Shown here one piece after another: positions 4,775 through 5,578 of a stretch of DNA of 5,578 nt (positions within the stretch are counted from its first letter, which is position 1; every line of letters starts with the position of its first letter). Source of the stretch: Bacillota bacterium (GTDB lineage Bacteria; Bacillota; Clostridia; Lachnospirales; Lachnospiraceae); NCBI GenBank assembly GCA_023428655.1, contig JAEYXC010000279.1, forward strand, positions 1 through 5,578, in the 5' to 3' direction. The position numbers and the translations under genes were made by a program. The notes under the pieces are model-generated. The model ran no database searches. It worked only from the letters and a program-made list of their open reading frames with translations, and had not been told where the DNA came from.

Positions 4775-5578
4775 CAATCTTATTCTTATGAGTTATACTG
4801 GATAACTTCTTCTGTAGCTCCACTACAAGAATCGGGACGAAGGATAGCAGGAGAGTCATCGCCCACTGTCTTGCGGTGAGTGGTACCACTTGAAAAATCT
4901 TTGCCAGAGCCGGAATAGTTAATACGATAATCTGTAAGAAGGCACAGATCAAAAAGGAGTAAATCAGCTTACGGTTCGTAAATACTCCGATATCGGCTAA
5001 GGAGTGTTCACTCCTCATATTAAAGGAGTGAAATAGCTGAGATAAGCTTAACACTGCAAAGGCCATTGATCGTCCGACCCAGGGAATATATGTAGCGGGT
5101 GCTAGTGCTCCTTCCGAACCCGGAAGAAGGGAACGTAGGAATGCCGGGGTATCATAAAAATGAAAGCCGATCATAAATGCCAGTAAGGATAGGGAACCAA
5201 TCATGATTCCTTCAATAATAATCTGTATGGCAAGACCATCCGCAAACATACCTTTCTTTGGGGAAATGGGCATTTTCTGCATAATATCCTTCGCAGCAGG
5301 TTCCACACCCAGTGCTATGGCAGGGAGTGAGTCGGTTACCAGATTCACCCATAATAATTGTACCGCTATCAGTGGTGTCGGCAGTCCCATCAGGATAGCA
5401 ACAAAGATGGTCAGGATCTCGCCGATGTTGCTGGAGAGGAGAAAGTGTATTGCCTTTTTAATGTTTTCATAGATACCACGACCTTCTTTGACGGCAGAAA
5501 CAATCGTAGCGAAATTATCATCGGTTAAGATCATATCCGCTGCATTTTTTGCAACATCCGTACCGGTGATGCCCATGG
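4767..5578 (-). CDS. P-type Ca2+-transporting ATPase, C-terminal part (runs off right edge)
   Basis: This is the C-terminal third of a P2A-type ATPase, a membrane pump that exports Ca2+ using ATP. The first visible residues, MGITGTDVAKNAADMILTDDNFATIV, are the end of the P-domain, normally preceded by TGDGVNDAPAL outside the window. Hence the ATG at 5576 is internal and the gene continues beyond 5578. Transmembrane helices M5 to M10 follow. Counting from that Met, M5 has SSNIGE with Asn50 and Glu53, and M6 has WVNLVTDSLPA with Asn78, Thr81 and Asp82. These match the Ca2+ ligands N768, E771, N796, T799 and D800 of SERCA. M8 carries Gln180 where SERCA has E908, as in PMCA-type pumps. The protein ends in a short basic tail, HKNKIVR. 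The M5/M6 residues favour Ca2+ over Na/K or Mg pumps; other divalent ions are possible. It resembles the B. subtilis YloB type. Confidence 0.92.
   Translation of the reverse strand, partial: MGITGTDVAKNAADMILTDDNFATIVSAVKEGRGIYENIKKAIHFLLSSNIGEILTIFVAILMGLPTPLIAVQLLWVNLVTDSLPAIALGVEPAAKDIMQKMPISPKKGMFADGLAIQIIIEGIMIGSLSLLAFMIGFHFYDTPAFLRSLLPGSEGALAPATYIPWVGRSMAFAVLSLSQLFHSFNMRSEHSLADIGVFTNRKLIYSFLICAFLQIIVLTIPALAKIFQVVPLTARQWAMTLLLSFVPILVVELQKKLSSITHKNKIVR

Noticed and set aside
5203..5472. An 89-codon plus-strand frame antisense to the ATPase
   Set aside because: It lies fully inside the conserved transmembrane coding region and is a mirror of hydrophobic codons, with no translation signal.

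Overview
This window looks like a chromosomal housekeeping segment from an AT-rich, low-GC Gram-positive anaerobe. Strong GGAGG-type ribosome binding sites, sigma-A-like promoters, AT-rich spacers and the protein families all point to Firmicutes, class Clostridia. A Lachnospiraceae-like host is my best guess from protein style, not a proven assignment. I see no insertion sequence, CRISPR array, tRNA, rRNA or phage gene.

Layout. (1) 1-111, minus strand: the first 37 codons of argH (argininosuccinate lyase), running off the left edge. (2) 112-371: a 260-base AT-rich spacer with a candidate argH promoter, two ArgR-box-like dyads and a small inverted repeat. (3) 372-1877, minus: a complete M32 (carboxypeptidase Taq family) metallocarboxypeptidase with a near-consensus promoter. 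(4) 1878-2335: a 458-base divergent spacer with the M32 promoter on the left and an unusually dyad-rich eno upstream region on the right, including a Crp/Fnr-type site at about -41.5 from a candidate promoter. (5) 2336-3643, plus: a complete enolase gene. (6) 3644-3834: a convergent spacer with a 12-bp-stem hairpin that can serve as terminator for both strands. (7) 4647 down to 3835, minus: a two-gene unit with its own promoter, made of an uncharacterised 67-residue protein followed 18 bases later by a metallo-beta-lactamase-fold hydrolase; both start with GTG. (8) 4767-5578, minus: the C-terminal third of a P-type Ca2+-transporting ATPase, running off the right edge.

The genes do not form one pathway. 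They cover arginine biosynthesis (argH), peptide turnover (M32), glycolysis (eno), an unassigned MBL hydrolase with a small partner, and cation export. The parts least explained by known annotation are the 67-residue protein with its MBL neighbour and the dyad-rich leader of eno. I did not find a convincing novel multi-gene system; most of the window is ordinary.
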